A stretch of DNA of 64,000 nucleotides from Rhizobiales bacterium 64-17 (GTDB lineage Bacteria > Pseudomonadota > Alphaproteobacteria > Rhizobiales > Xanthobacteraceae). The stretch is taken from contig MKWA01000022.1 in assembly GCA_001899285.1 (NCBI GenBank), forward strand, positions 350,507 through 414,506, written 5' to 3'. Shown here piece after piece: positions 42,983-52,472 of this stretch. Below the pieces are notes generated by a model. It made no database searches and was not told where the DNA came from. It saw only the letters and a program-made list of their open reading frames with translations. Position 1 is the first letter of the stretch. The number at the start of each line of letters is the position of its first letter. The position numbers were made by a program, and so were the translations under genes.

Positions 42983-44701
42983 ATGATCCCGGCGACATTG
43001 TCCGACTTTCCCGACCGGCAGGATTTCGACGTGGTGGTCGCAGGCGCCGGCGTCGCCGGACTGTCGGCGGCGTTGTTCGCGGCTATCGCCGGATTGCGGC
43101 CGCTGCTGGTGGAACGTACCGATCGCCTGGGCGGCACCAGCGCCTGGTCGGCGGGCAGCGCCTGGATTCCCAATACGCATCACGCGGCGGCGGTCGGTGC
43201 CGACGACAGCATCGAGAAGGCGGCGCTTTATCTGCGCCATTCCGTCGGCAACGAGTCGCCGGAATCGTTGCGGATGGCGTTCTTGCGCAACGGTGCGGCG
43301 GCGGTGGCGCAGCTCGAGCAGCAGTCGCATGTCCGCTTCCGGGCGCGCACGCTGCACCCCGATTACAACAGCGATCTGCCCGGCGCGACCTTGAAAGGCC
43401 GCGTGCTGGAAGCGGTGCCGTTCGATGGCCGCCGGCTCAAGACCCTGCTCGGGCTCGTGCGCGAACCGATCCCGGAATTCACCATTCTCGGCGGCATGAT
43501 GGTCAACCAGGAGGATGTGCTCAATCTGCTTGCCGCGACGCGCTCGCCCAAGGCGCTGCTGCATTCGCTGAAAATTCTCGGGCGTCACGCGCGCGACCGG
43601 CTGACGCATGATCGCGGAACGCGGCTGATGATGGGCAATGCGCTGATCGCGCGGCTGCTGCTGTCGCTGCAAGAGCGCGCTGTGCCGATCCTGATGCAGA
43701 CTCAGATCGATTCCATTGCAGTCGAAGGCGTGCGCGTGACCGGCGTGTCATTGACACAGAGCGGCCGCACGCAATCCATCGCCGTGCGTGGCGGTTTGAT
43801 CGCGGCGACCGGCGGATTCAATCGTCACCCTGTCCGTCGTCAGGAGATGCTGCGCAAGCCGGTGCCGGACTATTGCCCCGGCGCGCCGGGGCATACGGGC
43901 CAGTTGCATGACCTGCTGCTCGATCTCGGCGCCTATTACGGCGCCGACGGCCGCGATACGGCGTTCTGGACGCCGGTGTCGGTCCGCGCGCGCTCTGACG
44001 GAACCACGGCTGTGTTTCCACATTTCATTTTCGACCGCGGCCGGCCCGGAACCGTCACCGTCAATCAGGCCGGGCAGCGGTTCGTCAATGAGGCGCTATC
44101 GTATCATCCGTTCGGGCAGGGGCTTTACAACGCCAATGCGCGAGCGCCATCGATCCCGGCGTTTCTCATCGCCGATGAAACCGCGTTACGAAAATATGGG
44201 CTTGGCATGGTGCGGCCCGGCCGTTTCGGCCGCGGCGCGTTCCTGCGGGACGGCTATTTGACGCAGGCCGGCAGTATCGACGAATTGGCCGGCAAGCTGT
44301 CGATTGATCCGGCGGCGCTGCGCGCGACGATAGGCCGCTTCAACGATCTCGCGCGGCGCGGCGTCGATGAGGATTTCGGCCGCGGCGGCACCGATTATCA
44401 GCGCATCACCGCCGGCGATCCGACCCACAAGCCCAATCCCTGCCTGGCACCGCTGGAAACGCCGCCGTTTTCTGCCGTGCGGCTCTATCCTGGCGACATG
44501 GGCGCCGCGACCGGCTTCGTCACTGATGAAAATGCAGGCGTGCTGCATCGCGATGGAGCACGGATTGGCGGATTGTATGCCGGCGGCAACGACATGCATT
44601 CCGTCATGGGCGGTAACTATCCCGGTCCCGGTATCACCATCGGGCCGGCGATCGTGTTCGCTTATGCCGCTGCGCAGGATATCGCGCGGCATCTTGGCTG
44701 A
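42983..44701 (+). CDS. FAD-dependent oxidoreductase, FAD_binding_2 type (3-ketosteroid dehydrogenase / flavocytochrome c-like)
   Basis: The ATG at 42983 (GGAG 9 bases upstream) gives 572 residues. The FAD motif is GAGVAGLSAA near residue 21, with RLGGTSAWSAGSAWIPN next. The late LYAGGNDMHSVMGGNYPGPGITIGPA binding segment is typical of fumarate reductase/KstD-like flavoproteins. Substrates of the family include steroids, fumarate-like enones and aromatic acids. It is the only gene of its transcript, with a terminator just after its stop. Confidence 0.85.
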   Translation: MIPATLSDFPDRQDFDVVVAGAGVAGLSAALFAAIAGLRPLLVERTDRLGGTSAWSAGSAWIPNTHHAAAVGADDSIEKAALYLRHSVGNESPESLRMAFLRNGAAAVAQLEQQSHVRFRARTLHPDYNSDLPGATLKGRVLEAVPFDGRRLKTLLGLVREPIPEFTILGGMMVNQEDVLNLLAATRSPKALLHSLKILGRHARDRLTHDRGTRLMMGNALIARLLLSLQERAVPILMQTQIDSIAVEGVRVTGVSLTQSGRTQSIAVRGGLIAATGGFNRHPVRRQEMLRKPVPDYCPGAPGHTGQLHDLLLDLGAYYGADGRDTAFWTPVSVRARSDGTTAVFPHFIFDRGRPGTVTVNQAGQRFVNEALSYHPFGQGLYNANARAPSIPAFLIADETALRKYGLGMVRPGRFGRGAFLRDGYLTQAGSIDELAGKLSIDPAALRATIGRFNDLARRGVDEDFGRGGTDYQRITAGDPTHKPNPCLAPLETPPFSAVRLYPGDMGAATGFVTDENAGVLHRDGARIGGLYAGGNDMHSVMGGNYPGPGITIGPAIVFAYAAAQDIARHLG

Positions 44702-44702
44702 T

Positions 44703-44725
44703 CCCGCGCGATAACGCGGGTTTTT
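44703..44725 (+). terminator. Rho-independent terminator
   Basis: CCCGCG and CGCGGG form a 6-bp stem with a 6-base loop, followed by five T residues. It starts immediately after the FAD oxidoreductase stop. Confidence 0.88.
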
Positions 44726-44844
44726 GCTGGCTGGCGTCCGCAAACCACGGCAATATCGCGCCTGGGCCAGCGCCGGGGCTCTCCCGGCACGATATACAAC
44801 GACCCCGGCGCGCATCCGCCTTCAGGGCACGATGCGCCTTTCAG

Positions 44845-44860
44845 TTGACTGACTAGACAG
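44845..44860. promoter_or_regulatory. TetR-type operator candidate, site 3
   Basis: TTGACTGACTAGACAG keeps TGACT-N4-AGNCA, with one mismatch to site 1 inside the 14-base core. It lies 74 bases upstream of the transporter/hydroxylase operon. Confidence 0.4.
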
Positions 44861-44933
44861 TTTTGCAGGGGCGAATTATAGTCGCTCAAAAGTCCGGGAA
44901 GATTATCAGTCACCCATTGAAAGGGAAGGCGTC

Positions 44934-45905
44934 ATGAGGAACGGCAAGGCTCTTGTGGCATTGGTGGCCGGCGCGTTGACGGTTTTGTCCATCGGCGGCG
45001 CTTCGGCGCAGGACAAGGCGACCTTGCGTCTGGACTGGACGACGCTCGGTTATCACGTTCCGTTCTATTACGGCGTCGCCAAAGGTTACTACAAGGACGC
45101 CGGCATCGATCTGAAGGTCGAGGAAGGCAAGGGGTCGAGCACCGGCGTCAATCTCGTCGCCAATCAGGCCGACGATTTCGCTTTCGCTGACGCCACCACG
45201 GCCGCGCGCCTGATCGGCGAAGGATTGCCGGTGAAGGTGGCGATGGGCGTGTTCCAGCGCTCGACGCTGTCGATCTTCTTCCCCAAGGGCAAACTGTCGA
45301 CGCCGAAGGACCTCGTCGGCAAAAAAATCTCGTCCTGCGCCGGTGACGGCATCGCTGTCTATCTGCCGGCTTATTATCGTGCGATCGGCATCAAGCCGAC
45401 CGATGCGCAAAGCGTGATCATGGATTGCTCGGTGAAATACACTGCCGTTGCGCAGGGTCAGGCCGATGCGGTGGCGACCTACGGCACCGCCGGCAAGCCG
45501 CTGATGCTCGCGGTCGGCATCAAGGAGGTCGGCAAGTTCGACTTCGCCGATTCCGGCATCGTGCTGCCGTCGCACGGCATCATCGTCTCGCGCGAGAAGC
45601 TCAAGGCCAATCCGGACTTGATCAAGCGCTTCGTCGCGGCTACCGCCAAGTCCTGGGAAGAGGCGATCAAGCAGCCGGATGCGGCGGTGGAGAGCGTGAT
45701 TGCGGCGCGGCCGCTGCTCAAGGGCAAGGAAGCCCCGCTCAAGGACGCGTTCTTGGACTCGCAGCAATATATCGGCGGCACCTCCGGCAAGCCGTTCGGC
45801 TGGCAGTCGCCCGACGACTGGAAAAAGGCGGTCGATACGATGGTGGAATTCGCCGGCATGAAGCGGGTCGATCCGGCCGACGTCTTCACCAACGATTTCC
45901 GCTAA
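44934..45905 (+). CDS. NMT1/THI5-type ABC substrate-binding protein
   Basis: The 323-residue product has a signal peptide (ALVALVAGALTVLSIGGASAQ in parts). Its NMT1 domain is marked by FYYGVAKGYYKDAGIDLKVEEGKGS in parts, QADDFAFADATTAARLI and SHGIIVSREKLKANPDLIKRF. The family binds thiamine precursors, taurine, nitrate or aromatic and heterocyclic acids. An AGGGAAGG site precedes it. It opens a six-gene operon with ATPase, permease and a molybdenum hydroxylase. Confidence 0.9.
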   Translation: MRNGKALVALVAGALTVLSIGGASAQDKATLRLDWTTLGYHVPFYYGVAKGYYKDAGIDLKVEEGKGSSTGVNLVANQADDFAFADATTAARLIGEGLPVKVAMGVFQRSTLSIFFPKGKLSTPKDLVGKKISSCAGDGIAVYLPAYYRAIGIKPTDAQSVIMDCSVKYTAVAQGQADAVATYGTAGKPLMLAVGIKEVGKFDFADSGIVLPSHGIIVSREKLKANPDLIKRFVAATAKSWEEAIKQPDAAVESVIAARPLLKGKEAPLKDAFLDSQQYIGGTSGKPFGWQSPDDWKKAVDTMVEFAGMKRVDPADVFTNDFR

Positions 45906-45989
45906 ATTGAACGGCGCGCGATGCGGTGGCATCGGGCGCCGTTCGACCGACACTTGCGACGTTACATCCTGCAGAACGAGAGGGGGCGC

Positions 45990-46781
45990 ATGACCGTCCA
46001 ACGTGAAAGTGCCCCCACGCCGGCGGGAACGGACAACCAGATCGAGGTCAAGGGGCTCAACAAACGCTTCGGCGCCGGTGACGGCGTTGTCGCGCTGGAG
46101 AACGTCGATCTGACAGTGCGGCGCGGCGAGTTCGTCGCGATCCTCGGTCCGAGCGGTTGCGGCAAGAGCACGTTGCTGATGATCACCGCCGGCCTGACGC
46201 CACCCTCGTCCGGCAGCGTCGTCGTCGACGGCAAGAAGGTGACGCGACCGCTGACCGAGGTCGGCATCGTATTCCAGCGCGATCTGCTGTTCGACTGGCG
46301 GACTGTTCTCGGCAACGTGATGCTGCAGGCGGACATTCGCGGTCTCGACCGCAACGCCAGCCGCGAAAAGGCGCTGCAACTGCTCGAGACGGTCGGGCTG
46401 CGCGGCTTTGCCGATCGCCGGCCGTGGGAATTGTCCGGTGGCATGCGCCAGCGCGTGGCGCTGTGCCGCGCGCTGCTGCACGATGCTTCATTGCTGCTGC
46501 TCGACGAGCCGTTCGGCGCGCTCGATGCCATCACCCGTGACCAGATCAATCTCGATCTGCAGAAAATCTGGCTCGCCACCGGCTGCACGGCGGTGATGGT
46601 GACCCACAGCATTTCTGAGGCCATCTTTCTGGCCGACCGCGTCGTGGTGATGTCGCCACGTCCGGGCCGCATCGCGCAGGACGTGACCATCGATCTGCCG
46701 CGCCCGCGCACCGTCGAGATGCGCGACACGCCGCGGTTTGCCGCCTATCAGGCGACGCTGCGCGACGCGATCATGCATTGA
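45990..46781 (+). CDS. ABC transporter ATPase, SsuB/TauB type
   Basis: The ATG at 45990, after GAGAGGGGG, gives 263 residues. Motifs are GPSGCGKST, VFQRDLLFDWRTVLGNV (Q-loop), LSGGMRQRVALCRAL and LLLLDEPFGALD. It belongs to the NMT1-type importer of this operon and shows 13 bases to the permease start. Confidence 0.94.
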   Translation: MTVQRESAPTPAGTDNQIEVKGLNKRFGAGDGVVALENVDLTVRRGEFVAILGPSGCGKSTLLMITAGLTPPSSGSVVVDGKKVTRPLTEVGIVFQRDLLFDWRTVLGNVMLQADIRGLDRNASREKALQLLETVGLRGFADRRPWELSGGMRQRVALCRALLHDASLLLLDEPFGALDAITRDQINLDLQKIWLATGCTAVMVTHSISEAIFLADRVVVMSPRPGRIAQDVTIDLPRPRTVEMRDTPRFAAYQATLRDAIMH

Positions 46782-46794
46782 GGAGGCCGGTTCC

Positions 46795-47592
46795 ATGACG
46801 ACACGTTCGGCGATGCGGCAGCTGACCGATATAGCTTATCCGGCACTCGTGTTCATCGTCAGTATCGTGGTGTGGGAATTCGGCGCGCGCGCCGGCTGGT
46901 TTCCGCCCTATGTGTTGCCGGCGCCGTCATCGATCGTCGCGCGGATCGGCGATACCGCCGACCTGATGCTGCACCACGCCGTCGTCACCAGTTTCGAGAT
47001 CATCCTCGGTTTCGTACTCGCCGTGATCATCGGTGTCGCGCTCGCGGCGATGATCGTGTTCGTGCGCACCATCGACAAGGCTTTCTATCCCTGGCTGGTC
47101 GTCGTTCAGGTGATCCCCAAGGTCGCGCTCGGCCCGTTGCTGGTGGTCTGGCTCGGTTTCGGCTTCCTGCCGAAAGTCCTGCTGGCGTTCCTGCTGTCGT
47201 TCTTCCCGGTGATGATCAGCGCCATGGTCGGCCTGCGCTCGATCGACAACGATTCGATGTTCCTGCTGCGCTCGATGGGCGCGGACCCGATCAAGATCTT
47301 CCGCCATCTGCAGCTACCCTCGGCGTTGCCGGGCATTTTCGGCTCGATGAAGGTGGCAATCACGCTCGCGACGGTGGGCGCCATCGTCGGCGAGTTCATC
47401 GGCGCCAACGAAGGTCTCGGCTATGTGCTGGTCACCGCCAACGGCGTGCTCGACACCACGCTGATCTTCGTGGCGTTGACATGGATCTCCGTGCTCGCTC
47501 TCGTATTCTACGGTGCGATTGCCATGCTGGAAAACATGTCCGTGCACTGGCACGTCTCTCACCGGAGTCGAGCCGCCCAGGCGCTGGCATAG
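46795..47592 (+). CDS. ABC transporter permease, SsuC/TauC type
   Basis: The 265-residue product starts at an ATG after GAGGAGG. It has six predicted helices and an EAA loop (LRSMGADPIKIFRHLQLPSALP in parts). It forms the channel for the NMT1-type importer. Confidence 0.93.
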   Translation: MTTRSAMRQLTDIAYPALVFIVSIVVWEFGARAGWFPPYVLPAPSSIVARIGDTADLMLHHAVVTSFEIILGFVLAVIIGVALAAMIVFVRTIDKAFYPWLVVVQVIPKVALGPLLVVWLGFGFLPKVLLAFLLSFFPVMISAMVGLRSIDNDSMFLLRSMGADPIKIFRHLQLPSALPGIFGSMKVAITLATVGAIVGEFIGANEGLGYVLVTANGVLDTTLIFVALTWISVLALVFYGAIAMLENMSVHWHVSHRSRAAQALA

Positions 47593-47643
47593 AGTATCCG
47601 TTGCTCGCGCTGCGCGCCGGCAATGTCGTGAGGAAAGCGTTCG

Positions 47644-48498
47644 ATGAAGCCCGCAGCTTTCGACTATCAAGCGCCCACCACGGTCGAGGAGGTGGTGGCG
47701 CTGCTCGGGCGTCATGGCGGCGAGGCCCGTCTGCTGGCGGGCGGGCAGACTTTGGTGCCGATGATGAATTTCCGGCTGGCGACGCCGGCCATTGTCGTCG
47801 ATCTCAATCGCATCCCCGAACTGGCCTATATCAAGAACGATAACGATGTCGTCCGCATCGGCGCGATGACGCGGCAACGGGCGGTCGAATTCTCCGACAT
47901 CGTCGCGCGCGATCTGCCGGTGCTGCAGGCGGCGATCCGCATGGTCGGGCATTTGCCGACGCGCTCGCGCGGCACCATCGGCGGCTCGATCGCCAATGCC
48001 GATGCGGCGGCGGAAATCCCGATGGTGCTGCAGGCCCTGGGCGGCGAGGTCAGCGTGCGCGGGCCAAGCGGCGAGCGGCGGATCGCGGCGGCCGATCTGA
48101 TCGAAGACGCGATGATTACCAGCCTCGCGGAAGACGAGGTGCTGACCGAGGTCCGCTTTCCCAAAATGGCGCCCGGCGCGCGCTTCGCGGTGGAAGAATT
48201 CTCGCGGCGGCATGGCGATTTTGCCATTGCCGCTGTCACCGTCGTTCTGGAGATGGACAAGGGCGTGTGCGCATCCGCGCGGATCGCCGCCGCCGGCGTC
48301 TCGGCGTGCTCGCGCCGCATCGCCGCCGCGGAGGATGTGCTCCGGGGACGTGCCGTCGATCCTGACAGTATCGCCGCGGCAGCGGCGGCGGCCGCCGATG
48401 CCATCGAGCCGCTCGATGATCGCAATGCCAGTGCCGATTATCGGCGGCATCTGACCAGGATTCTCACCGGCCGGGCGCTGCAACGCGCCGCGGCGTAA
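47644..48498 (+). CDS. Molybdenum hydroxylase FAD-binding medium subunit (second system)
   Basis: The 284-residue product has LLAGGQTLVPMMNFR and GTIGGSIANADAAAE, the FAD-binding motifs of the family, and a C-terminal CO dehydrogenase flavoprotein-type domain (VEEFSRRHGDFAIAAVTVVLE in parts). It forms a complete enzyme with the next two genes. Unlike the first system, no CoxG gene is present. Confidence 0.92.
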   Translation: MKPAAFDYQAPTTVEEVVALLGRHGGEARLLAGGQTLVPMMNFRLATPAIVVDLNRIPELAYIKNDNDVVRIGAMTRQRAVEFSDIVARDLPVLQAAIRMVGHLPTRSRGTIGGSIANADAAAEIPMVLQALGGEVSVRGPSGERRIAAADLIEDAMITSLAEDEVLTEVRFPKMAPGARFAVEEFSRRHGDFAIAAVTVVLEMDKGVCASARIAAAGVSACSRRIAAAEDVLRGRAVDPDSIAAAAAAAADAIEPLDDRNASADYRRHLTRILTGRALQRAAA

Positions 48499-48548
48499 TT
48501 CAGCCATCCGCGACGATCGTGTTTGTCCCGTCACGGGAAGGAAGTGCA

Positions 48549-49055
48549 ATGACGAAGCTGGTCGATATCCGTCTGACCGTGAATGGGCGGGAGTATCAGG
48601 GACAATGCGAGCCGCGTACGCTGCTCGCGGATTTCCTGCGCGATCATCTCGATCTCACCGGCACCCATGTCGGTTGCGAGCACGGCGTCTGCGGTGCTTG
48701 CACGGTGCTGTTCAACGGTGAGGCGGCGCGCTCCTGCCTGATGCTGGCGGTGCAGGCAGAGGGCGCCAAGATCACCACGATCGAAGGTCTGGCGCAGGGC
48801 GGACAATTCCACCCGGTGCAGAAGGCGTTTCACGAGAACCACGCGCTGCAATGCGGCTTCTGTACGCCCGGCATGCTGGCGGCGACCATCGACTTTCTGA
48901 ATACCAACGCCTCGCCGAACGAGGAGGAGGTGCGCGAAGCTCTGTCCGCAGTGCTGTGCCGTTGCACCGGCTATCAGAACATCGTCAAGGCGGTGCTCGC
49001 CGCTGCCGCCGAGATGCGCGCGGCGGGCAATGCGGGAGCGCAGGCTCATGTCTGA
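48549..49055 (+). CDS. Molybdenum hydroxylase 2Fe-2S small subunit (second system)
   Basis: The ATG at 48549, after GGAAGGAAG, gives 168 residues with CEHGVCGACTVLFNG...C and the second cluster CGFCTPGM/CRCTGY. It overlaps the large subunit gene by 8 bases. Confidence 0.94.
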   Translation: MTKLVDIRLTVNGREYQGQCEPRTLLADFLRDHLDLTGTHVGCEHGVCGACTVLFNGEAARSCLMLAVQAEGAKITTIEGLAQGGQFHPVQKAFHENHALQCGFCTPGMLAATIDFLNTNASPNEEEVREALSAVLCRCTGYQNIVKAVLAAAAEMRAAGNAGAQAHV

Positions 49056-51414
49056 GGTCAAAAATGATGGCTTCGTCGGCCGTTCGATCCCGCGCAAGGA
49101 AGACCAGCGCCTGCTGACCGGCAAGGGGCAGTTCGTCGCCGACCTGAAACTGCCGGGCATGCTGCATGCGGCGTTCGTGCGCAGCCAGGTGGCGCATGCG
49201 CGCATCAAGTCGATCGATCTGTCGCGTGCGCTGAAGGCGCCCGGCGTGGTGTATGCGATTGCCGGCCCGGAACTGGCGCAGATGCTGCCGCCGGTGCCGG
49301 ACACGCAGCTCTCCCTGCCGCGCAAATGGACCACCCGGGTCCAGCATAAATTCCAGAATCCGCAGCAGCCGCTGTTGTCGCATGACAAGGTGCGTCATGT
49401 CGGCGAAGCGGTCGCGGTGATCCTCGCCGAGACGCGCTATCAGGCCGAGGACGCGGCGGAGCTGGTCGAGGTCGATCTCGAGCCGCTCCCCGCCGTTGTC
49501 GATCCCATCGCCGGGCTGACGCCCGAGAGTGCGGTGTTGCACGAGCAATACGGTACGAACCTGATCGGCGATTTCGTTGTCGAGAAGGGCGACGTGAAAA
49601 AGGCGCTGGCCGCAGCGCCGCGCCGGATCAAGCGGCGCTTCCATCATCACCGTTACGCCGGCATCCCGATGGAATGCCGTGGCGTGGTCGGCAGCCACGA
49701 TCCTCGCACCGACACCATGACGATCTGGTCGGCGTGCCAGGTGGTGCATTGGCTCAAGCGCGAAGCATCGACGGTGCTGAACATGCCGGAAGCGCGCATC
49801 CGCTGCGTCGCGCTCGATGTCGGTGGCGGCTTCGGCACCAAGGGTCACGTTTATCCGGAAGATCTGGTGATTCCGTTTCTGGCCCGCGCGGTCGGCCGGC
49901 CGGTGAAGTGGATCGAGGACCGGTTCGAGCATTTCATCAGCGCCTGCCATTCGCGCGACCAGATCCATGACGTGGAAGCTGGGTTCGACGACGACGGGCG
50001 GCTGATCGCCTTCAGCGACAACTTCTATGTCGATTGCGGCGCGTGGAATCCGATCGGTTCCGGCATCGCCTACAACACGGCGGTGCATCTGCCGGGGCCG
50101 TACAAGTTCGATCATTTCTTCGTCCGCTCGCGCATCGTCTCGACCAACAAGGTTGCCAACGCGCCGTATCGCGGCGCCGGTCGCCCGGAAGCGACCTTCG
50201 CGATGGAGCGGATCATGGACATGATCGCGGCGGAACTCGGCCTCGATCCGGCCGAAGTGCGCCTGCGTAACATGATCCCGGCCGCGGAGATGCCGTATCA
50301 TCTCGGCATTCCGTATCGCGACGGCGAGATGATCGTCTACGACAGCGGCGATTATCCGGAATCGCTGCGTCTCGCGCTCGAAGCCATCGGTGGGCTCGAC
50401 GCGTTTCGCAAGAAGCAGCGCGCGGCGCGGGCGAAGGGCCGCTATCTCGGCCTCGGTCTCGGCTGTTACACGGAAGGGACTGGCGTCGGCCCGTTCGAGA
50501 GCGCGACGGTGCGCATCGACCCGACCGGCAAGATCTATGTGGCCGGCGGCTCATGCCCGCAGGGGCAGGGCATGGAGACGATCTTCTCGCAGATCGTCGC
50601 CGACGTCTGGAAGGTCGAGCCGAAAGACGTGGTGATGTCGCTGGCGGACACGTCAGGCGTCGCCATGGGCTTCGGTACCATCGCCAGCCGCAGCACCGTG
50701 ACGTTATCTGGCGCGATCCATCAGGCCAGCGAGCCGCTGCGGCAAAAGGTGTTCTCGATCGCCGCCAACATGCTGGAATGCTCGGCCGGCGATCTGGAGT
50801 TGCGCAACGGCGCGGTCGGCGTGGTCGGCGTGCCGGGCAACGAGGTGACGCTATCGACCATCGCCAAGGCGGCGCGTCCCGGCTGGGATAGCGCGCGGCC
50901 GCAGGGCATGGCCGCGGGTCTCGAAGAGACGGCCTATTACGAGCCGCCGACCGTGACATGGGCTTATGCCGCGCATGCGGCGCTGGTCGAGGTCGATCCC
51001 GATCTCGGCCGTGTCTCGATCGACAAATACGTCATCGTTCACGACTGCGGCACGGTCATCAATCCGATGCTGGTCGATGGGCAAATTCACGGCGGTGCGG
51101 TGCAGGGACTTGGCGGCGCGTTGCTCGAGGAGATGAGCTACGACGCCGACGGCCAGATCCTGGTCGGCTCGTTCATGGATTATCTGGTGCCGGGCGCGAG
51201 CGACATGCCGCATCTCGATCTGGTGCATATGCACCATCCGTCGCCGCTCAATCCGTTCGGCGTGAAGGGCGTCGGCGAGGGTAGCGCGATCGCCCCGCCG
51301 GTCGCTATCGCCAATGCGGTGTGCGACGCGCTCTCGCATCTCAAGCTGGAATTCAACGAGACGCCGATCAAGCCGGAAAAGGTCGTCCGCGCCATCTGGA
51401 ATGCTCGGCGATAA
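49048..51414 (+). CDS. Molybdenum hydroxylase large (molybdopterin) subunit (second system)
   Basis: The 788-residue product has GGGFGTKG, NAPYRGAGRPEATF (the AYRGAGR form of the active-site loop), PQGQGME and GVGEGSAIAPP with the catalytic Glu near residue 744. The loop is that of non-CO-oxidising family members. The start overlaps the small subunit stop. A strong hairpin follows its stop by 6 bases. Confidence 0.93.
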   Translation: MSEVKNDGFVGRSIPRKEDQRLLTGKGQFVADLKLPGMLHAAFVRSQVAHARIKSIDLSRALKAPGVVYAIAGPELAQMLPPVPDTQLSLPRKWTTRVQHKFQNPQQPLLSHDKVRHVGEAVAVILAETRYQAEDAAELVEVDLEPLPAVVDPIAGLTPESAVLHEQYGTNLIGDFVVEKGDVKKALAAAPRRIKRRFHHHRYAGIPMECRGVVGSHDPRTDTMTIWSACQVVHWLKREASTVLNMPEARIRCVALDVGGGFGTKGHVYPEDLVIPFLARAVGRPVKWIEDRFEHFISACHSRDQIHDVEAGFDDDGRLIAFSDNFYVDCGAWNPIGSGIAYNTAVHLPGPYKFDHFFVRSRIVSTNKVANAPYRGAGRPEATFAMERIMDMIAAELGLDPAEVRLRNMIPAAEMPYHLGIPYRDGEMIVYDSGDYPESLRLALEAIGGLDAFRKKQRAARAKGRYLGLGLGCYTEGTGVGPFESATVRIDPTGKIYVAGGSCPQGQGMETIFSQIVADVWKVEPKDVVMSLADTSGVAMGFGTIASRSTVTLSGAIHQASEPLRQKVFSIAANMLECSAGDLELRNGAVGVVGVPGNEVTLSTIAKAARPGWDSARPQGMAAGLEETAYYEPPTVTWAYAAHAALVEVDPDLGRVSIDKYVIVHDCGTVINPMLVDGQIHGGAVQGLGGALLEEMSYDADGQILVGSFMDYLVPGASDMPHLDLVHMHHPSPLNPFGVKGVGEGSAIAPPVAIANAVCDALSHLKLEFNETPIKPEKVVRAIWNARR

Positions 51415-51420
51415 ACAGTT

Positions 51421-51449
51421 GCGCCGCCCCTGTCGAACAGGGGCGGCGC
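51421..51449. terminator. Terminator hairpin between convergent operons
   Basis: GCGCCGCCCCTG and CAGGGGCGGCGC form a perfect 12-bp stem with a 5-base loop between the stops at 51414 (plus) and 51483 (minus). There is no T-run on either side, so it may act as a bidirectional or processing hairpin. Confidence 0.7.
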
Positions 51450-51482
51450 ATTCGCCTGTACCGGATTGTAATCGGTCGGATC

Positions 51483-52472
51483 TTAAGCTTTGGCGCCGAC
51501 CTCGTACAGCTCGACCTTGAGACCATCCGGATCGGCCACATAGACCGTTAGGCCATAAGGGCCGTCGTGCAGGTCCTGGAAGAACTTGATGCCGTTCTTC
51601 TGCAGCTTGTCGCGCAGCTTACGCACGTCGTTGACCTCGAACGCCATGTGGTCGATCTGCCGGTGATCGGACTTGCGTCCCTCGACCAGCGCGATGCCCT
51701 GATGGAACGCGGTGAAGGCGCGTCCATCCTGCAGCGGCTTCGCCGGGCGGATCTTGAAGCCGAGCTGATCCACATAGAATGTAATCGACGTCTGCATGTT
51801 CTCGACCATCATCAGCATGTGGCCGTATTGCAGCGTGCGCGGCGCCGACTGGTCGGCGATCCAGCCTTCGATCTCCTTGGTGTCGGAGAGTTCGCAGAAA
51901 TACTGCTTCCAGACCTTCTGCGCGGTTTGCTCCCAGTCGGAGTTGACACCGGAAATGCAGTCGGTGACCGCGACCACGTCGAAGTCGCGCAAATAGGCTT
52001 CGCGGATGCTGGTCTCGACGCAGGCATTGGTGGTGGTGCCGGTCACGAACAGCGTGCGGGTGCCGAGCATGCGCAGCAGCATGTCGAGTCGCGTCTCGTA
52101 GAACGCGCCGAAGCGATGCTTGCGCAGCACCAGCGACGGGTCTTTCGCCGCCAGAGTCTTCAACTCGTCGACGATCTCCTCGTCCCAGGTGCCCGCCAGC
52201 GCCGACACCTGCTTGCGCCGCGAGGTGTGACCGGCGAGCTTCTTGCGGGCGCGGCTCGCATCGACGGCGAAATGTTCCTGGATGGTCCAGATCACCGGGA
52301 TGTTGGCCTTGTGGCAGTTCTCCACCAGGCGCTTCACGTTCGGCGTGATCGCCGACAGGCGCTTGGTATCCACGCCGGAAATGCCGAGGGTGCCCTTGTC
52401 GTGGACAAAGGCGTTCTGCATGTCGATGACCAGCAGCGCGGACGTCTTCAGATCGACGGCTTCGAGCGACAT
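51483..52472 (-). CDS. Isochorismatase-like amidase fused to a VOC domain
   Basis: The 329-residue product has an isochorismatase-fold cysteine hydrolase (1-205) with the triad Asp17 (VIDMQN), Lys118 and Cys151 (TTTNACVET). A VOC/glyoxalase domain follows (about 217-325; GHMLMMVENMQTSITFYVDQLGF in parts, late DPDGLKVELYE). Isochorismatase-fold enzymes cleave amides such as N-carbamoylsarcosine or maleamate, and VOC domains bind metal and small organic acids. It is the last gene of the nine-gene leftward operon and starts one base after the tautomerase stop. Confidence 0.88.
   Translation of the reverse strand: MSLEAVDLKTSALLVIDMQNAFVHDKGTLGISGVDTKRLSAITPNVKRLVENCHKANIPVIWTIQEHFAVDASRARKKLAGHTSRRKQVSALAGTWDEEIVDELKTLAAKDPSLVLRKHRFGAFYETRLDMLLRMLGTRTLFVTGTTTNACVETSIREAYLRDFDVVAVTDCISGVNSDWEQTAQKVWKQYFCELSDTKEIEGWIADQSAPRTLQYGHMLMMVENMQTSITFYVDQLGFKIRPAKPLQDGRAFTAFHQGIALVEGRKSDHRQIDHMAFEVNDVRKLRDKLQKNGIKFFQDLHDGPYGLTVYVADPDGLKVELYEVGAKA

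Noticed and set aside
44910-46481. Long minus-strand reading of 523 residues
   Set aside because: It is antisense to the NMT1-type binding protein and ATPase genes, with no motif.
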